Assembly: GCF_000346465.2 (NCBI RefSeq) | Contig: NC_034009.1 | Span: forward strand, 16,352,672-16,416,671 | Reading direction: 5' to 3' | Source of the DNA: Prunus persica | Taxonomy: Eukaryota; Streptophyta; Magnoliopsida; Rosales; Rosaceae | DNA length: 64,000 nucleotides | In this document: positions 20,238 through 31,340 of the stretch, piece after piece | Layout: each line of letters begins with the position of its first letter | Numbering within the stretch: position 1 is the first letter of the stretch | Notes under the pieces: model-generated | The model's input: only the letters and a program-made list of their open reading frames with translations | What the model was told of the DNA's origin: nothing | The model's database searches: none | Made by a program: the position numbers and the translations under genes

Positions 20238-21045
20238 GGCGGTAACAATGGAGAGGATAATAACAAAGGCCATTATCTTATCTATACAAAAAGATAACTT
20301 GGTTGCCACTCTTTTATATAAGCTGATATGTGTCAACGCCATGAGATATATTTCCAAAGGCTATGCCAACTATTGAACTTATAAACTCCTCCTCAAGCTA
20401 AGATAAAGCCTAGTCACCAAATTGTAAGCATAAGCTGTCCACATGCATGGTAATGCATCAACTAATTTAATGGAAAAAGCCACCTCCAGCTTCTTATATA
20501 CGTATTTGATATAATAAAATACATATAATTATTAAAATGGTAAAACAACTATATATATAATCAATTTAAATATATAACTAAATAGGCAGCAATATATATA
20601 TATATATATTTTTAAAAATACGGGTCTTCACAGTAGTCTACTAGCAAGAATGGTTTACTAGCAGGGTGAGGTCAATCTTGGCATGTCCCGCCACCTAGCA
20701 AGAATGGTGGCACCATCTCTAGCTACAATACTCTTGATCCAACACCTCATGCTAACGAGTCACCTCATGCTTCTTACCAAATATCTTTTAAGCCTTAACT
20801 CCTAAGGTTTCAATATAATTCATGATAAGATAGGTTTATTCAAATCTATCACTCACTTAAATATCTACCAAATATACTAAGATTCACCTCAACTTACACA
20901 TTGCCATGCAAATAATATGGGTTCTTTTATATATATATATATATATATATATGAAAATTAATAGTGAAAATTGCGCATGCCCACGCGCACACACACACGC
21001 ATATATATATATATATATACATATAAAATGAATATAACAATATAT
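20238..21045. other. Unassigned AT-rich sequence with microsatellites
   Basis: No gene seen. AT repeats lie at about 20593-20610, 20929-20952 and 20999-21019. A CGGGTCTTCACA block at 20632-20643 resembles the edge of a Gypsy LTR in reverse, but no partner was found. Confidence 0.5.
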
Positions 21046-21049
21046 ATAT

Positions 21050-21690
21050 AATAATATCATATTTATAATAATAATAATAATAATAATAATGCATGAATGC
21101 TCTTCAATTCTATCCAACCCGTTAATCTATACAATAGAGCAAGCAAACCTGCATATCCATACCATGCATTTTACCACTGTGATTCCGAATGCCCCATTAC
21201 ATAACTAACACTCATCTCAGTTATCCCATAATTCCCCTTTTGCTAGTCATCTTGTCTACACCATTGATCTCCAAGCCCAAATCACCCAGTCAACGATTAT
21301 ACCACTGATTTCTTAGTCTATTGTGCACACGGACTTGCCTGGACTTGTCCCTACATTAATCAAACTCAACTACACAAAAGACTATATCCATTACCCTCTT
21401 TTCCATTATTATCTTCTCTACCTAATAACTCCAACCAATTTCCATGACATGATATAATTATGCCTTTCACATATCCCATGTATCTCACAAAATGTAACCA
21501 TTTAAAGCATCACCATTATATATACAATTATGCCAACATTGTTCAAATAGTTCACAATACGTAAATATCCTATATCAAGAACATTATATAATATCACTCA
21601 TAATATAGAGCTCACAAAATTTAATTAGATCAATCCCCGTAAAGGCCCCCAAGAAACCCCTACCTCAAATCCAAAGCTATTGTATAACTC
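21050..21690. repeat. Left arm of long imperfect inverted repeat
   Basis: Pairs with 22035-22630 on the opposite strand. Matching landmarks include a TAA trinucleotide run (21066-21090) against an ATT run (near 22612), GGTAAAATGCATGGTATGG on the right against its complement near 21160, and CCAAGAAACCCCTACCTCA near 21649 against its complement near 22052. The left arm has an extra segment of about 70 bp near 21460-21530. No reading frame of note. Confidence 0.82.
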
Positions 21691-22034
21691 CCAGTTGTAA
21701 GTTCAAATACTTTGAGCTTCTTCAAAATCTCACCCCACTTAGTTCTCTTATTTTCTTTTGTCTACGATTTCTTTAGGAAACTACTATAAATTGAAGAACT
21801 TATGATCCAATAACTATTAGGTAGGACTATTTATAGTAAATTAGAGTCGGTAAAGAAAATATGGATGAAGCTTAACATTGTGCCACATAACTAACCTAGG
21901 GATTTCTAGACTACATCCTAGGAACTGTGAACTAGTACTAGTACAAAATAGTAGTAGAGAGAAAAAGAAAGAGAGAGTGGTAATAATATTCTGGGAGGAG
22001 TTAGAAGTCGGAGCTTGTGTGTTTTTAACTTCGA

Positions 22035-22630
22035 GCTAGCTTTGGAAATGAGGTAGGGGTTTCTTGGGGGTCTTTACAGAAGAGAGATCTAAATAAATTT
22101 CGTGAGCTCTATATTTGTGTGCTATTATAATAGGTGTTGTTGATATTGTATAATGTTCTTGATATCGGATGTTTACATATTGTAAACTATTATGTGTGAT
22201 ATTGTATAATGTTCTTGATATGAGATATTTACGTATTGTGAACTATTTGAATAATGTTGGCATAATTATATCATGTCATGGTAATTGGTTGGAGTTGTTG
22301 GATTGAGAAAATAATGAGGGAAAATAGGGTAATGGATAAGGATCTTTTGTGTAGTTGAGTCTGACCATTGTAGGGACCAAGTCCAGGCGAGCCCGTGTGC
22401 ATAGTAGACTAGGAAATCGGCGGTATATATGTCAATGGTTTAGACAAGATGACTAGCAAAAGGGGAATTATGGGATAACTGAGATGAGTGTTAGTTTATG
22501 TAATGGGACATTCGGAATCACAGTGGTAAAATGCATGGTATGGGACATGCAGGTTTGCTTGCCCTATTATATAGATTAATGGATTGGGTAGAATTGAAGA
22601 GCATTCATGCATTATTATTATTATTATTAA
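22035..22630. repeat. Right arm of long imperfect inverted repeat
   Basis: Inverted partner of 21050-21690 with a spacer of about 345 bp. A unit of about 67 bp (starting GATATTGTATAATGTTCTTG) is tandemly duplicated at about 22143-22270 in this arm only. A transcript across both arms would fold into a very long hairpin. Confidence 0.82.
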
Positions 22631-23365
22631 TGTGATATTTGGCTGTGTGATTGCATGTCACTTAATTTAGTTATATCAATCTACTGTAGTAAGGTCTCAT
22701 GTCCCTATTGAGCTGTGGTTGCTCACCCTTCACCCTGTTTAATTTTTTAGATGAATTAATAGGCAAGAAAAGGACTAAACCAGTTGATTCTGAATTTGAT
22801 GAGAGTGATAGAGTTTTGTTTATTTATTGTAAACTTGTAAGATTTTGAGAGCTATTTTTTTATAAATATTGAAGATCACCTAGGGCATAATCCAATTTTC
22901 ACATATCGTCACCTGAGTGGTTGTCAAGATTCCTTGCTCCCACAAAAATTTAGTTGGTCTATTAATTTGATTTAAAATGAGAAATATCTCCATAAGTCAA
23001 GAATTCGGATTGCATGTAATATTATTGTTGAAACTGGCTATGCTTTTAATGCACAGTCACAATGAACTAATATTGGTGTTTTTTGGTATTTGCAGATTAA
23101 TGATCAGCTTCTCAAAAACTCAAAGACGTTCATCATTTCCAGAAATTAAAACTAGTATTCAAATATTCATGGTTTGTAAGGGAGTTGTAGATCCTATGTT
23201 TGATGGATAAACATGATGTACACATAGTTATTTTGTGAAATAAAATGTGTAATTATTTATTGTCAAGTATTGAATTTTTTTTGCCGCAATGATTGTATGA
23301 AAACAAATGTGATCCTAAAACTACAAACAAAAACAAAGACTGAAAACTGCAATTGGTGATGAATT
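22631..23365. other. Unassigned sequence
   Basis: No supported gene. A short frame near 23096 follows a TTTGCAG acceptor-like site and reads INDQLLKNSKTF before a stop, which could be a decayed last exon, but nothing supports it further. Confidence 0.4.
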
Positions 23366-24321
23366 TTTAGTGACCAAGAGAGATAGCTCACGAATCAGTG
23401 CACGACCATATTTTAGTGACCAATTTACAAGTGTTAGTGACCCAATTATATGCAAATAATAATCATAAATGGCACCGTTTTTAGTGACCACGCAAAGGTG
23501 GTCTCTAATAGCTTGTGTTTTAATGACCAGATTTTCAGCGTGGTCACTAAGTGGAATTTGTGACGAGCTTCTACCAAGTGACCACAAATATTTGGACACT
23601 AATTGCATTTATTGATTTAAACTTGCCTATGGCTTTATAAAAAAAGTGTAGTTTAGGTGCTATGAAGGGTTGTAAAGATAGGGGCCGGGCGGGCAGTGAA
23701 GGCTCGTTTAGTAGACAGCACGGCTTTGACGAGCAGCAAGCACCTACTCCTAACAAAATGAAAAGCAGCAAGCGGAGCGGAGCTTGAAGAAGCGAGCCCC
23801 TTTCAGAGAAAGCCATTGCGCGCTAGCCCCCTGTATGGGGCTCCAAACCGGATTTGAAAAAAGCCTTCCCCTATTAGCCGGAGTACAAGTGTACTCCTTG
23901 ATCTTTAGTAAAGACGGGTTAAAGAGGTACTCCCCCCTCCATGCAAGAGATAAGAGCCCCACCTAGCGCCGAAGCAACGAAACTGGCTCCGCAACTTATC
24001 CATACTTCGGGCATTAAGGAGCTTACACCTTTAATAAAAAGAGCCCGCCCTATAAAACAGAATGAAAAGCCCGGGTAGAAGCACAAACAAAGGGAGAGAG
24101 GAAAAGTAGAAAGGGGGGAAGAAGTCTAGCGCTAGTTCTTACGGAAACTTCTTTTTCTAACTTTCATTTTTGAGTGGTTTCTTTGTTCTCTTATTTTGAT
24201 TGAAAGAAAGACAAAGAAGGAACGCTAGCTATATGCTTAACACATGCAAGTAGAATACGGCCGTGCTGGTACTTTTTTGTGACCAATTGGCTGGCCACAA
24301 ATATCTGTCTTTCTTATAGTG
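23366..24321 (-). mobile_element. Second CACTA-type fragment (GTGACCA subterminal motif) with organelle insert
   Basis: The right edge, read on the minus strand, is CACTATAAGAAAGACAG, a CACTA-type end at 24321. The word GTGACCA or TGGTCAC recurs (near 23370, 23418, 23493, 23541, 23578 and 24280), as expected for subterminal repeats of one family, distinct from the CGTCGT family. No left terminus and no transposase gene were seen. The middle is replaced by a mitochondrial-like block. Confidence 0.6.
23640..24251 (+). other. rrn18: Nuclear mitochondrial DNA insert (NUMT) reaching the 5' part of rrn18
   Basis: The block is clearly more GC-rich than its surroundings. It ends with AACGCTAGCTATATGCTTAA followed by CACATGCAAGT, the conserved 5' region of plant mitochondrial 18S rRNA (Escherichia coli 16S positions about 30-60). 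Only some 35 bases of the rRNA are present, so the RNA gene is a fragment. The upstream part lacks the usual GAGTTTGATCCTGGCTC, which suggests a rearranged mitochondrial copy. Exact left edge is uncertain (23630-23690). It lies between GTGACCA repeats of a CACTA-type fragment. Confidence 0.75.
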
Positions 24322-24468
24322 GTAGTTGGCCAAGAGAGGAATTGGAGAAGAAAAAACAATAGGAGAGAGAGAGTGTGTGGGAAGTGAGAACTGGAAAAAG
24401 AACACAGAAGAGTGAAGAGGAGAAAAGGGGTGGACTAATATTCGTGGGAGTAAGAAATAGGGAGCTTC

Positions 24469-24906
24469 TGTTATAAAATAACTGAAATATGCTAGAAGAA
24501 TATTGTGCTGCACGTAAAGTAGATGAGACACAATATTTAATGAGGTTCGGCCATGCCTACGTCCTCAGAGAGCAGCAGCAGTAACTTTTCCACTATGTAA
24601 AATAATAGGGCTATAACTTTAGTATTTACAATATATGCGGCTCACTGATATATCTCTCTTGGAGAATTTCTCAATGCTCTCTTTTTCTCTCCACTCTCTC
24701 ACCCTCTTTCTTCCTTCTCTTCTTTCTCTCTTAGCTCTAACTCTTCCTTCTCTGATGGTGGCGTCTATTTATAGGCCAAAATATTGGTTGTTCACTCATA
24801 ACCATTTGGCTTCCCTCAAGTGTTTGGCAAACAAGCATCATTAATATTATTCAATCAATTAGGTAGTGGGTTCTACCATTTTGGGTCCATTATTAATTTT
24901 ACAACA
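24469..24906 (-). repeat. 3' LTR of the Copia-derived element
   Basis: 438 bp; pairs with 34804-35243. Contains a pyrimidine-rich block (CTCTCTTTTTCTCTCC) and CTATTTATAGGCC near 24766. Confidence 0.9.
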
Positions 24907-24917
24907 CTCCCCCTTGG
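24907..24917 (-). other. Polypurine tract of the Copia-derived element
   Basis: Minus strand CCAAGGGGGAG directly before the 3' LTR. Confidence 0.85.
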
Positions 24918-25094
24918 AGACCACAAATGATATGTCAGTTGCCTCATTAAAATCTTGCTTTGAAGAAAACCTAGTGAGGTAGAAAACTAATGGAAGGAAG
25001 AAGAGTACAGCAATCAGTATAGCATACTTCTAGATGCTCCTCCTGATGAATATCTCCCCAAGATATCTTCATGACTCTCTTTCCAGAGGGAAGA

Positions 25095-25320
25095 TCTTTA
25101 CGACCGAGTGAGGGATGTAGCCATCAACAATTCTTGTAGTTGAGTAGGTAAATATATTTCTAGTGAGCTATCTCTATGTAAATCATAAAAATTTCTAGAG
25201 TCCGCATATCCAACAAAACCTAGGCTATTTGTAAGTTCACTTGAAAAGAATATGCCCTTATATGGTGTTATGTGGAGATAGTATCAAATATGCCTCACAT
25301 CATCCCAAAGTGGTGGTGAT
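25095..25320 (-). pseudogene. Copia RNase H fragment
   Basis: Minus-strand translation gives WDDVRHI, then after a stop YKGIFFSSELTNSLGFVGYA followed by DSRNFYDLH. This matches the Copia stretch in which a VKHI...LRGT segment is followed by GYADAG, at the reverse transcriptase to RNase H border. The rest of RNase H is lost. It confirms that the element derives from Copia and runs on the minus strand. Confidence 0.68.
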
Positions 25321-26336
25321 GGAGTTGAGCTATATCTGAAAAATATAATATCCTGTCCAGTATACTTCTGAAAAATTATTTAAGTGCCAAACGGTTAACC
25401 CACATAAAAATGCTTCAATACTTTCTTAGTATAAGCAAAAATCTCGTTGGCATAACGCTCGATCTTCAAGCAAAGACAAATATTTCTTGAACTCTTCCAG
25501 AGTTTTAATGTGTTGCAACCATATCATAATTAATGTACTCACTGAGGCATTTTATATGTATTAGTATTGAGTGCAAATTTTGTGCTTCAGGCACATGTCA
25601 TTCAGGGACATGCTTCATGCAATTGCAATCCTTTCAAGGATTTTGTTTAAGCGATTTAAACCTTATGACACATTATATAGCTTCAATCTTGCTATTTATA
25701 CATCTTTAGGGAATCACTTCTGGTGATATGCTCCGTGCATTTAATGACCCTTAAAAATAACATATTGGTCTCCATAAATGTGCAATAAGGGGGCACAATT
25801 GAATCTGTAAATATGGAATCCAACATTCCTTGTTTCTACCAGAAACATTGTGTCATACAAAATGGCTATATTCCCTTTTATTCCAAACACCCAAGTATAA
25901 CTTTCAATATTAACATCTTTTGGGGTTCGTACTATGAGTTTGTTCTTTCACGTTCATTCTCATATGTAATGGAATTGCCTCTTTCCATTTTGGCCAATGA
26001 TATTGTCAACATTTAATAATAGAACGTGATTCCAATCAACACAACCCAATGATGATTTGAGTAGCTACTCTAAAATCAAAAATTGTCATTCATCAATTCA
26101 AGATCCCATCATTCTCATGTGCATGCGCATGCATCAATTATAAGCATTTCTTTGCTTTTGGGTACCCAAGCCATTTCAGGGGGCTTTTATTGTCTCTTTC
26201 CAGACAGACATCTCTTATAAGATGAATTATATGAGAATGTGGATCATAACCTCCAATGAAGCGTTATTTTACAGTGGGGCGTGGATAATCTCCATGTAGG
26301 GAGTTGGAACATTTAGAACCCATATATCTGTCATGC

Positions 26337-26575
26337 TACAGGCATGCCACAGATTAATACATACATGTCAATTTAATTGTCCTTCTGGGACTTTAAACCA
26401 TATAATTTGCTACACATTAGGCATGCACTGTATTAATGTTGACATGTTAGAGGATTGTCCTTCTGGGACTTCAATCCATATCATTTGCTACGCAACAGGC
26501 GTGCATCATATTGATCACTGCTATACCCATGTTCTATTTTTATGGGACTTTAATCTATGCAGTATATCATTAATG
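26337..26575. repeat. Tandem repeat, about 79-bp unit, three copies
   Basis: Units share GGCATGCA, TTAATNNTNACATG, TGTCCTTCTGGGACTT and ATATNATTTGCTACNCA, with increasing decay to the right. Non-coding interior of the Copia-derived element. Confidence 0.7.
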
Positions 26576-26641
26576 TATTCAACTTACAATCTGTGAAATT
26601 TGGATTAATAATTCATGAATACATATCAGAATGATAGAAGC

Positions 26642-26745
26642 CATTCTTCTGGAATGGTCATAATACAAGTCGTTCTTCTGGAACGATGTATAATGCAAGT
26701 CATTCTTTTGGAATGGTCCTTTGCATGGCGTTCTTCTGGAACGGC
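26642..26745. repeat. Tandem repeat of small hairpins, about 30-bp unit, four copies
   Basis: Each unit holds a short stem-loop such as CATTCTTCTGGAATG or CGTTCTTCTGGAACG. The stem arms differ between units but stay complementary within each unit. Confidence 0.75.
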
Positions 26746-27756
26746 CTTATCTCCTCATTTGGTTACCTTCAAGGATGTTGTACAAAAATAAGAGTACAAG
26801 TATGAAATAACATAAGCATCGGTTACATCCTTACGTGGGAGAGACTTTGCTCAAATACCTTCCAAGCTTGTATCGGCTCAGCAAATACAACGTAATGCTT
26901 GATGATCTAGATATATCCTGTAAGAGCAAAAATCACAATTCTTCTCTCTGTCAAAAAATAACCCTCAGTGTTAGAATCACTACATGGATTCTTTCTTTAG
27001 ATGTTCGTTCTAAAGAAATAAAATCCCTTATGAACATAGAGTTATAAAAAGAAAGAAAAGATACAAAAATTGTGATATTGATTGCAAGGTAAGGTAAACA
27101 ATCAGGGAAGGAAGCTGGTGGGAGCAGACAACAAACTCTCATTTCTCCTAGTCTAGAAGAACTTCAAGAGATTAGAGCATGTGATCATCTTTACAGTTCC
27201 TGATGCAGCGGAAACGTGATTAGGGATAGTCTCGCTTCCTGAATGGATGATCAGAGATAGTCTTGCTTCTCAAGCACATCGGGTGCTCACTGATAAGAAA
27301 AACATGTGGATTTTGCATAACTAGATATGGAGAAAACTAGATGTATTCTGCAAAGAAAATTTCGTTAGTAACACATTTATACATAAATGAGGGGAATAGG
27401 TAGATCCAATGAATTTCAAATTAACCACAGAAATTCGCGAGGTTCTCGAGGTGCTTTTCAAAAAGTAGCTCCGTGAAATCCGCAAAGCAAGATCGGCTTT
27501 GACGAAGATAATACTTGAAGACGCCGAAAGTGCAGATAGACATTAATGAAGGCCGCGTGAAGTTTTGGAATCTGGGAAAGAAAAAGAGAATATGGGGATC
27601 TGAGATAATATTGGGATTATGAAAACGGTGCCACATTTTCGTCTATAGATATTGCCTCTGCAAGACCTGATTGGAGTAACTGTGTTTCAACTCAACTTCC
27701 TTTCATTTTCTGAAAATTCAGCTTCTCTTAAAACTTCCCTTGGAACCTTCCTAAAA

Positions 27757-28240
27757 ATGACTTCCTCTTCTTCTCGCCCAAACCATCTTGATTTAAATGT
27801 TGCTCCCAACAAAACTCGTGACGCCAAAATCTGGCATTCATCATTTGTATCCCAAAATCGTCATCTCACGATTAATAATTTTGTGATGATGAATGATGCG
27901 ACTGCTGTCATAGTAGCTAGGAATTTCCTTATTCCAATGGATGAAATGTTGTTATCAATGAGGTTTGATGAATAGGCTATTGATGACCAATGGCTTTTAG
28001 CATTCAGAGTACTGCTTCTGTTTCTAACATGGCTGATCGTTTGAGTGCCAGAGCAAACGAGATTCAGGAGCTGACAACTGAAATTCGTCTCTTCAGAGAA
28101 TGCTTCATGAGTCTCAACAGGAGGTTGAGAAACTTAAAGAAGAGAATAATACCTTGTTGAATCTGGTGAGTTCGTACTCCGTTGATATGTTGAGAAGGCT
28201 AGACATGCTGCATACTATAACAAAATATGTGGGGAGCCTT
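27757..28240 (+). pseudogene. Broken coding region, antisense to the host retroelement
   Basis: From ATG 27757 the frame reads MTSSSSRPNHLDLNVAPNKT and IWHSSFVSQNRHL, then NDATAVIVARNFLIPMD, and meets a TAG at 27973. In the next frame it continues AFSIQSTASVSNMADRLSAR and ANEIQELTTEIRLFR, and after another shift MLHESQQEVEKLKEENNTLL and SYSVDMLRRLDML. The second half is a clear coiled coil. I do not recognise a named function; similar reading frames occur, as far as I recall, in repetitive plant proteins. It lies on the plus strand whereas the element is on the minus strand, with a less AT-rich, promoter-like stretch upstream (27420-27650). Two frameshifts and one stop make it non-functional. 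Confidence 0.6.
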
Positions 28241-29104
28241 AATTCATCCTTTAAGGTTTATCTTGATATTATCCATTTCAAGATGTATTCTTAATAATCG
28301 GAATTCACAAAATATATTTTTTTCTTGAGGTGTCGATTGTAACAAAATTAAACTTTATTAAATTTATCATTTTCTTATGCCAAAGAAATATGTGGTGTAC
28401 CACAATTTGCAATAATACCTCAAGGGTTGTCCATTTAACTGTTGGAACTTTCAGGTTCTCAATATTGTCAGATTTTGAACTTCGGGCCAAAATCACATGT
28501 TCTCATAGTATGGACATTTTTATAATTTCTTGTACATATTTCGAAACTTCAAGCCCTTACATAATTGTCCATATTTTGAGGAACTTCTGACATCTCATTG
28601 AATTGCTCATCCATGAGTTTAAGGAACAGCATGTTCCCTTTATACATAGTGACCGTTACTCAAAATGGTTAATATTTATGCATATGTCACTATTCATGTA
28701 TAGAGTACTATTTATCAAGTCATGAAATTTGTGTCTATTCATGCGTAGAGTATATTTGCCAGTATAGTTACTATTCATGTGTACGGCACTATTAACCAAT
28801 ACGGTAATGTTACATCATCAAGGAATTACAGGTCCTTATTTACATGTCAAGGATCTTCAAGTCTGAACACTTATTTACAAATACAGTACTAGGGAAACTG
28901 CCAGCTCTCATATTAATATCATCATCAAGGATCTTCAAGTCCTGATGTAGTTGTACGATGAGGATCAAGGAACTTCTGGCCTTGATCTGTATACTGTAAA
29001 AACTCATCATACTGCACAATAAATCCATAAAATAAATTGCTTGTAAATAAATTGCTGGTAAATAAATTACTGGTATGTACGATAAACCCGCACAATACTT
29101 TAAA

Positions 29105-29406
29105 TGTAACAACCCAATCCTTAATTAATTCTTAATTATTATTTTATTCAAGAAAAGGACTAGAATACCCTCAGAATATTTTATTGGGTTATATTTGTAT
29201 ATGCTTATTTGACAAGTGGAAGTTTTGGGGAAATGTTCATTTTATAGGGAAGACTCTGCTACATTTTCGATAGAAGTCGAGCTTGAAATTCTTTGGATTT
29301 GGTTTAGAAGGGCATTTTGGTCATTTGTGCCCATCACCTGCCAGATGTCGGACATGCACAGGGTTCAGCTCAGATTCCAAAGTGAAATTTAGGTCGAGTC
29401 CTGTCA
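29105..29406 (+). repeat. 5' LTR of nested Gypsy element
   Basis: 302 bp, TG...CA ends, paired with 31040-31340. Confidence 0.9.
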
Positions 29407-29409
29407 ACT

Positions 29410-29421
29410 TGGTATCAGAGC
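29410..29421 (+). other. Primer-binding site of nested Gypsy element
   Basis: TGGTATCAGAGC, initiator tRNA-Met type, three bases after the LTR. Confidence 0.88.
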
Positions 29422-30904
29422 ATTAGGTTATATTCTTGTAGACTCAGCACCACGTGTGCATCCTTGTTTTATTGAATTTTTTGGTGTTTGTTTAGGTTCT
29501 TTTGCCTTGTTGGTGGCTGAGTACAAAGGTATCAGGAAGGGTTGAAAAATTTGTTGAGGTTTTATCACAAGGGAAATGTTCGAGTCGGTAAAGCCGACAA
29601 AGAGAGTTGACTAATCGAGATGGTAAAGTTAGTGAGTGGACTTTTTGTTTTATAAATGATTTATGCAATTCAATTCCATTATTTGATTGTGAATATGTTT
29701 TATTCAAAGATTAGTGCTTCCATGATTTGCTATGTGCTTTTAAATATTTTGATTTATATGCTGCAGAGTGGGATATCCTCTAAAGATATAGGAAAAAGAA
29801 GTTCTAGCTTAATATCATATAAATGGCAACAGAGTTCTAGATTTAATAGAAATTCAGTTATTCATCAAATCTTTTAGAATTTCATATTTTCTTAAGCCAC
29901 CTTAGGTACCCAAATATGAATATGTTGCCTCCGGATTTTATTCGTTGACTTCAGTTTAGTCAGCAAGCTTGACAGTTGCCCCACGAGTTCTAGTGGTACT
30001 CGGACTTGTGCGGAGCGAGGGATGCGGATCAGGCTAACTAATGTCCCCTGAATCCTGCAAGGGTTGCGGCTTGGGTTGACCTTGTGTCACCGAGACCTGC
30101 GAGGGCGTGTCACCAATGGTGATGCGAGGGAATTGATGGAAAATCAAAGAATTGTTGGAAATATAATGGGTACACCTAGGTGGTAGATTAAAGTTGATTT
30201 CATTGCTTCCAAGGAAACTTAATGTTTGATTATGAGCGTGATGGGCTTTATAGATATAGATATGAATGCATGTGGTTTAGGTTGAGCCAATAGGAGGTCA
30301 CATTGATTATGGGCCCCTGGAATAGGGAACTTGTAGTTTGAGGTGATTAAGGTAAGCAAATCACAAATGAAAGCGTTTAGCTTTCAGAGAAAGATTAAGC
30401 TTTGTATTACCCATCAAAGGATGAGGTAGACTTCTCAGTTTCTGTTTGCTTAATCAAAGCTTTTGATTTGGTTGTTAACATGATTGTGACTTCTCTTGAC
30501 TCTTGAGAGAGACCTTGATGCTAATGTATTCAAAAGCTTTAAGCAATGTGAAATATTTAGAAGCAAAATGATATATACAGTATCGCACGAGGTAGATGTT
30601 CTCAGCATGAGCCAACACCCTTTCCTAATTAGATTACGCTTTGATTGCATAATCTAAAATTTTCCTCCTGCCGAATAGTTGCTTGGCCCTTTGTTTATGA
30701 ACGCAATAGGTTCCAAAGTTGGTTTCCTCAGAAGTTGAACAAGGGACTAGAGTCCTTATTAGTGAACAAATGTCGGGAGAAGTACTAGAGTCCCGGCATT
30801 TAAGGACGTATTTTGGTGATATTCATATAGGGGATGATGTTGGCAAAGCTTAGAATGACATATTACTGGTAGAAGCATGATGTGGATATTTGCTCGAGGA
30901 TATT

Positions 30905-30990
30905 GAGATGCGATTGGTGAGTGAAGTTCTAGAGGAGCATACTTGGGAACCCGAGTAACAGATGTGGGCCCGGTACCCTCCCCTTTTCGA
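30905..30990 (+). pseudogene. Gypsy pol C-terminal tail
   Basis: Translation VLEEHTWEPE, stop, QMWARYPPLF matches the end of chromodomain-type Gypsy polyproteins (usually ATWE.E..MR..YP.LF). It sits just before the polypurine tract, as expected. Only the tail survives. Confidence 0.65.
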
Positions 30991-31039
30991 GTGACGGGTA
31001 TGTAAATTTTGAGGATGAAATTTTTATAAGGGGGTAGTT

Positions 31040-31340
31040 TGTAACAACCCGATCCTTAATTAATTCTTAATTATTATTTTATTCAAGAAAAGGACTAGAA
31101 TACCCCTGAAATATTTTATTGGTTATATTTGAATATGCTTGTTTGACAGGTGGAAGTTTTGGGGAAATGTTCATTTTATAAGGAGGACTTTGCCGAATTT
31201 TCGGTAGAAGTCAAGCTTGAAATTCTTTGAATTTGGTTTAGAAGGGCATTTTGGTCATTTGTGCCTAGCACCCGCCAGGTGTCAAACACGTACAGTGTTC
31301 ACCTCGAATTCCAAAGTGGAATTTGGGTCGGGTCCTGTCA
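31040..31340 (+). repeat. 3' LTR of nested Gypsy element
   Basis: 301 bp; followed by TTAAA, the right target duplication. Confidence 0.9.

Larger units (their letters stand above)
29105..31340 (+). mobile_element. Nested Gypsy-type LTR element, mostly deleted inside
   Basis: LTRs 29105-29406 and 31040-31340 start TGTAACAACCC and end GTCCTGTCA, flanked by TTAAA (29100-29104; 31341-31345). TGGTATCAGAGC (29410-29421) is the primer site, and ATAAGGGGGTAGTT (31027-31039) the polypurine tract. The LTRs are about 91% identical by eye, so it is old. Coding sequence is nearly gone; only a Gypsy pol tail remains near the 3' end. The segment 29630-30290 resembles the middle of the nearby solo LTR in inverse orientation, so the interior is a mosaic. 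Confidence 0.88.

Noticed and set aside
20632..20643. CGGGTCTTCACA as the edge of an LTR
   Set aside because: No paired copy, primer site or target duplication was found nearby.
22977..23210. Small plus-strand frame of 77 codons
   Set aside because: No domain or familiar motif. Composition matches the AT-rich background, and no splice context supports it beyond one acceptor-like site.
23571..23962. Overlapping frames on both strands
   Set aside because: They lie in the GC-rich mitochondrial insert and show no known mitochondrial protein motif.
24220..24251. Functional rRNA gene
   Set aside because: Only about 35 bases of the 5' part of mitochondrial rrn18 are present.
24635..24844. Leu/Ser-rich frame
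   Set aside because: It lies in the pyrimidine-rich LTR and recurs in the other LTR at 34980-35180, so it is LTR composition, not a gene.
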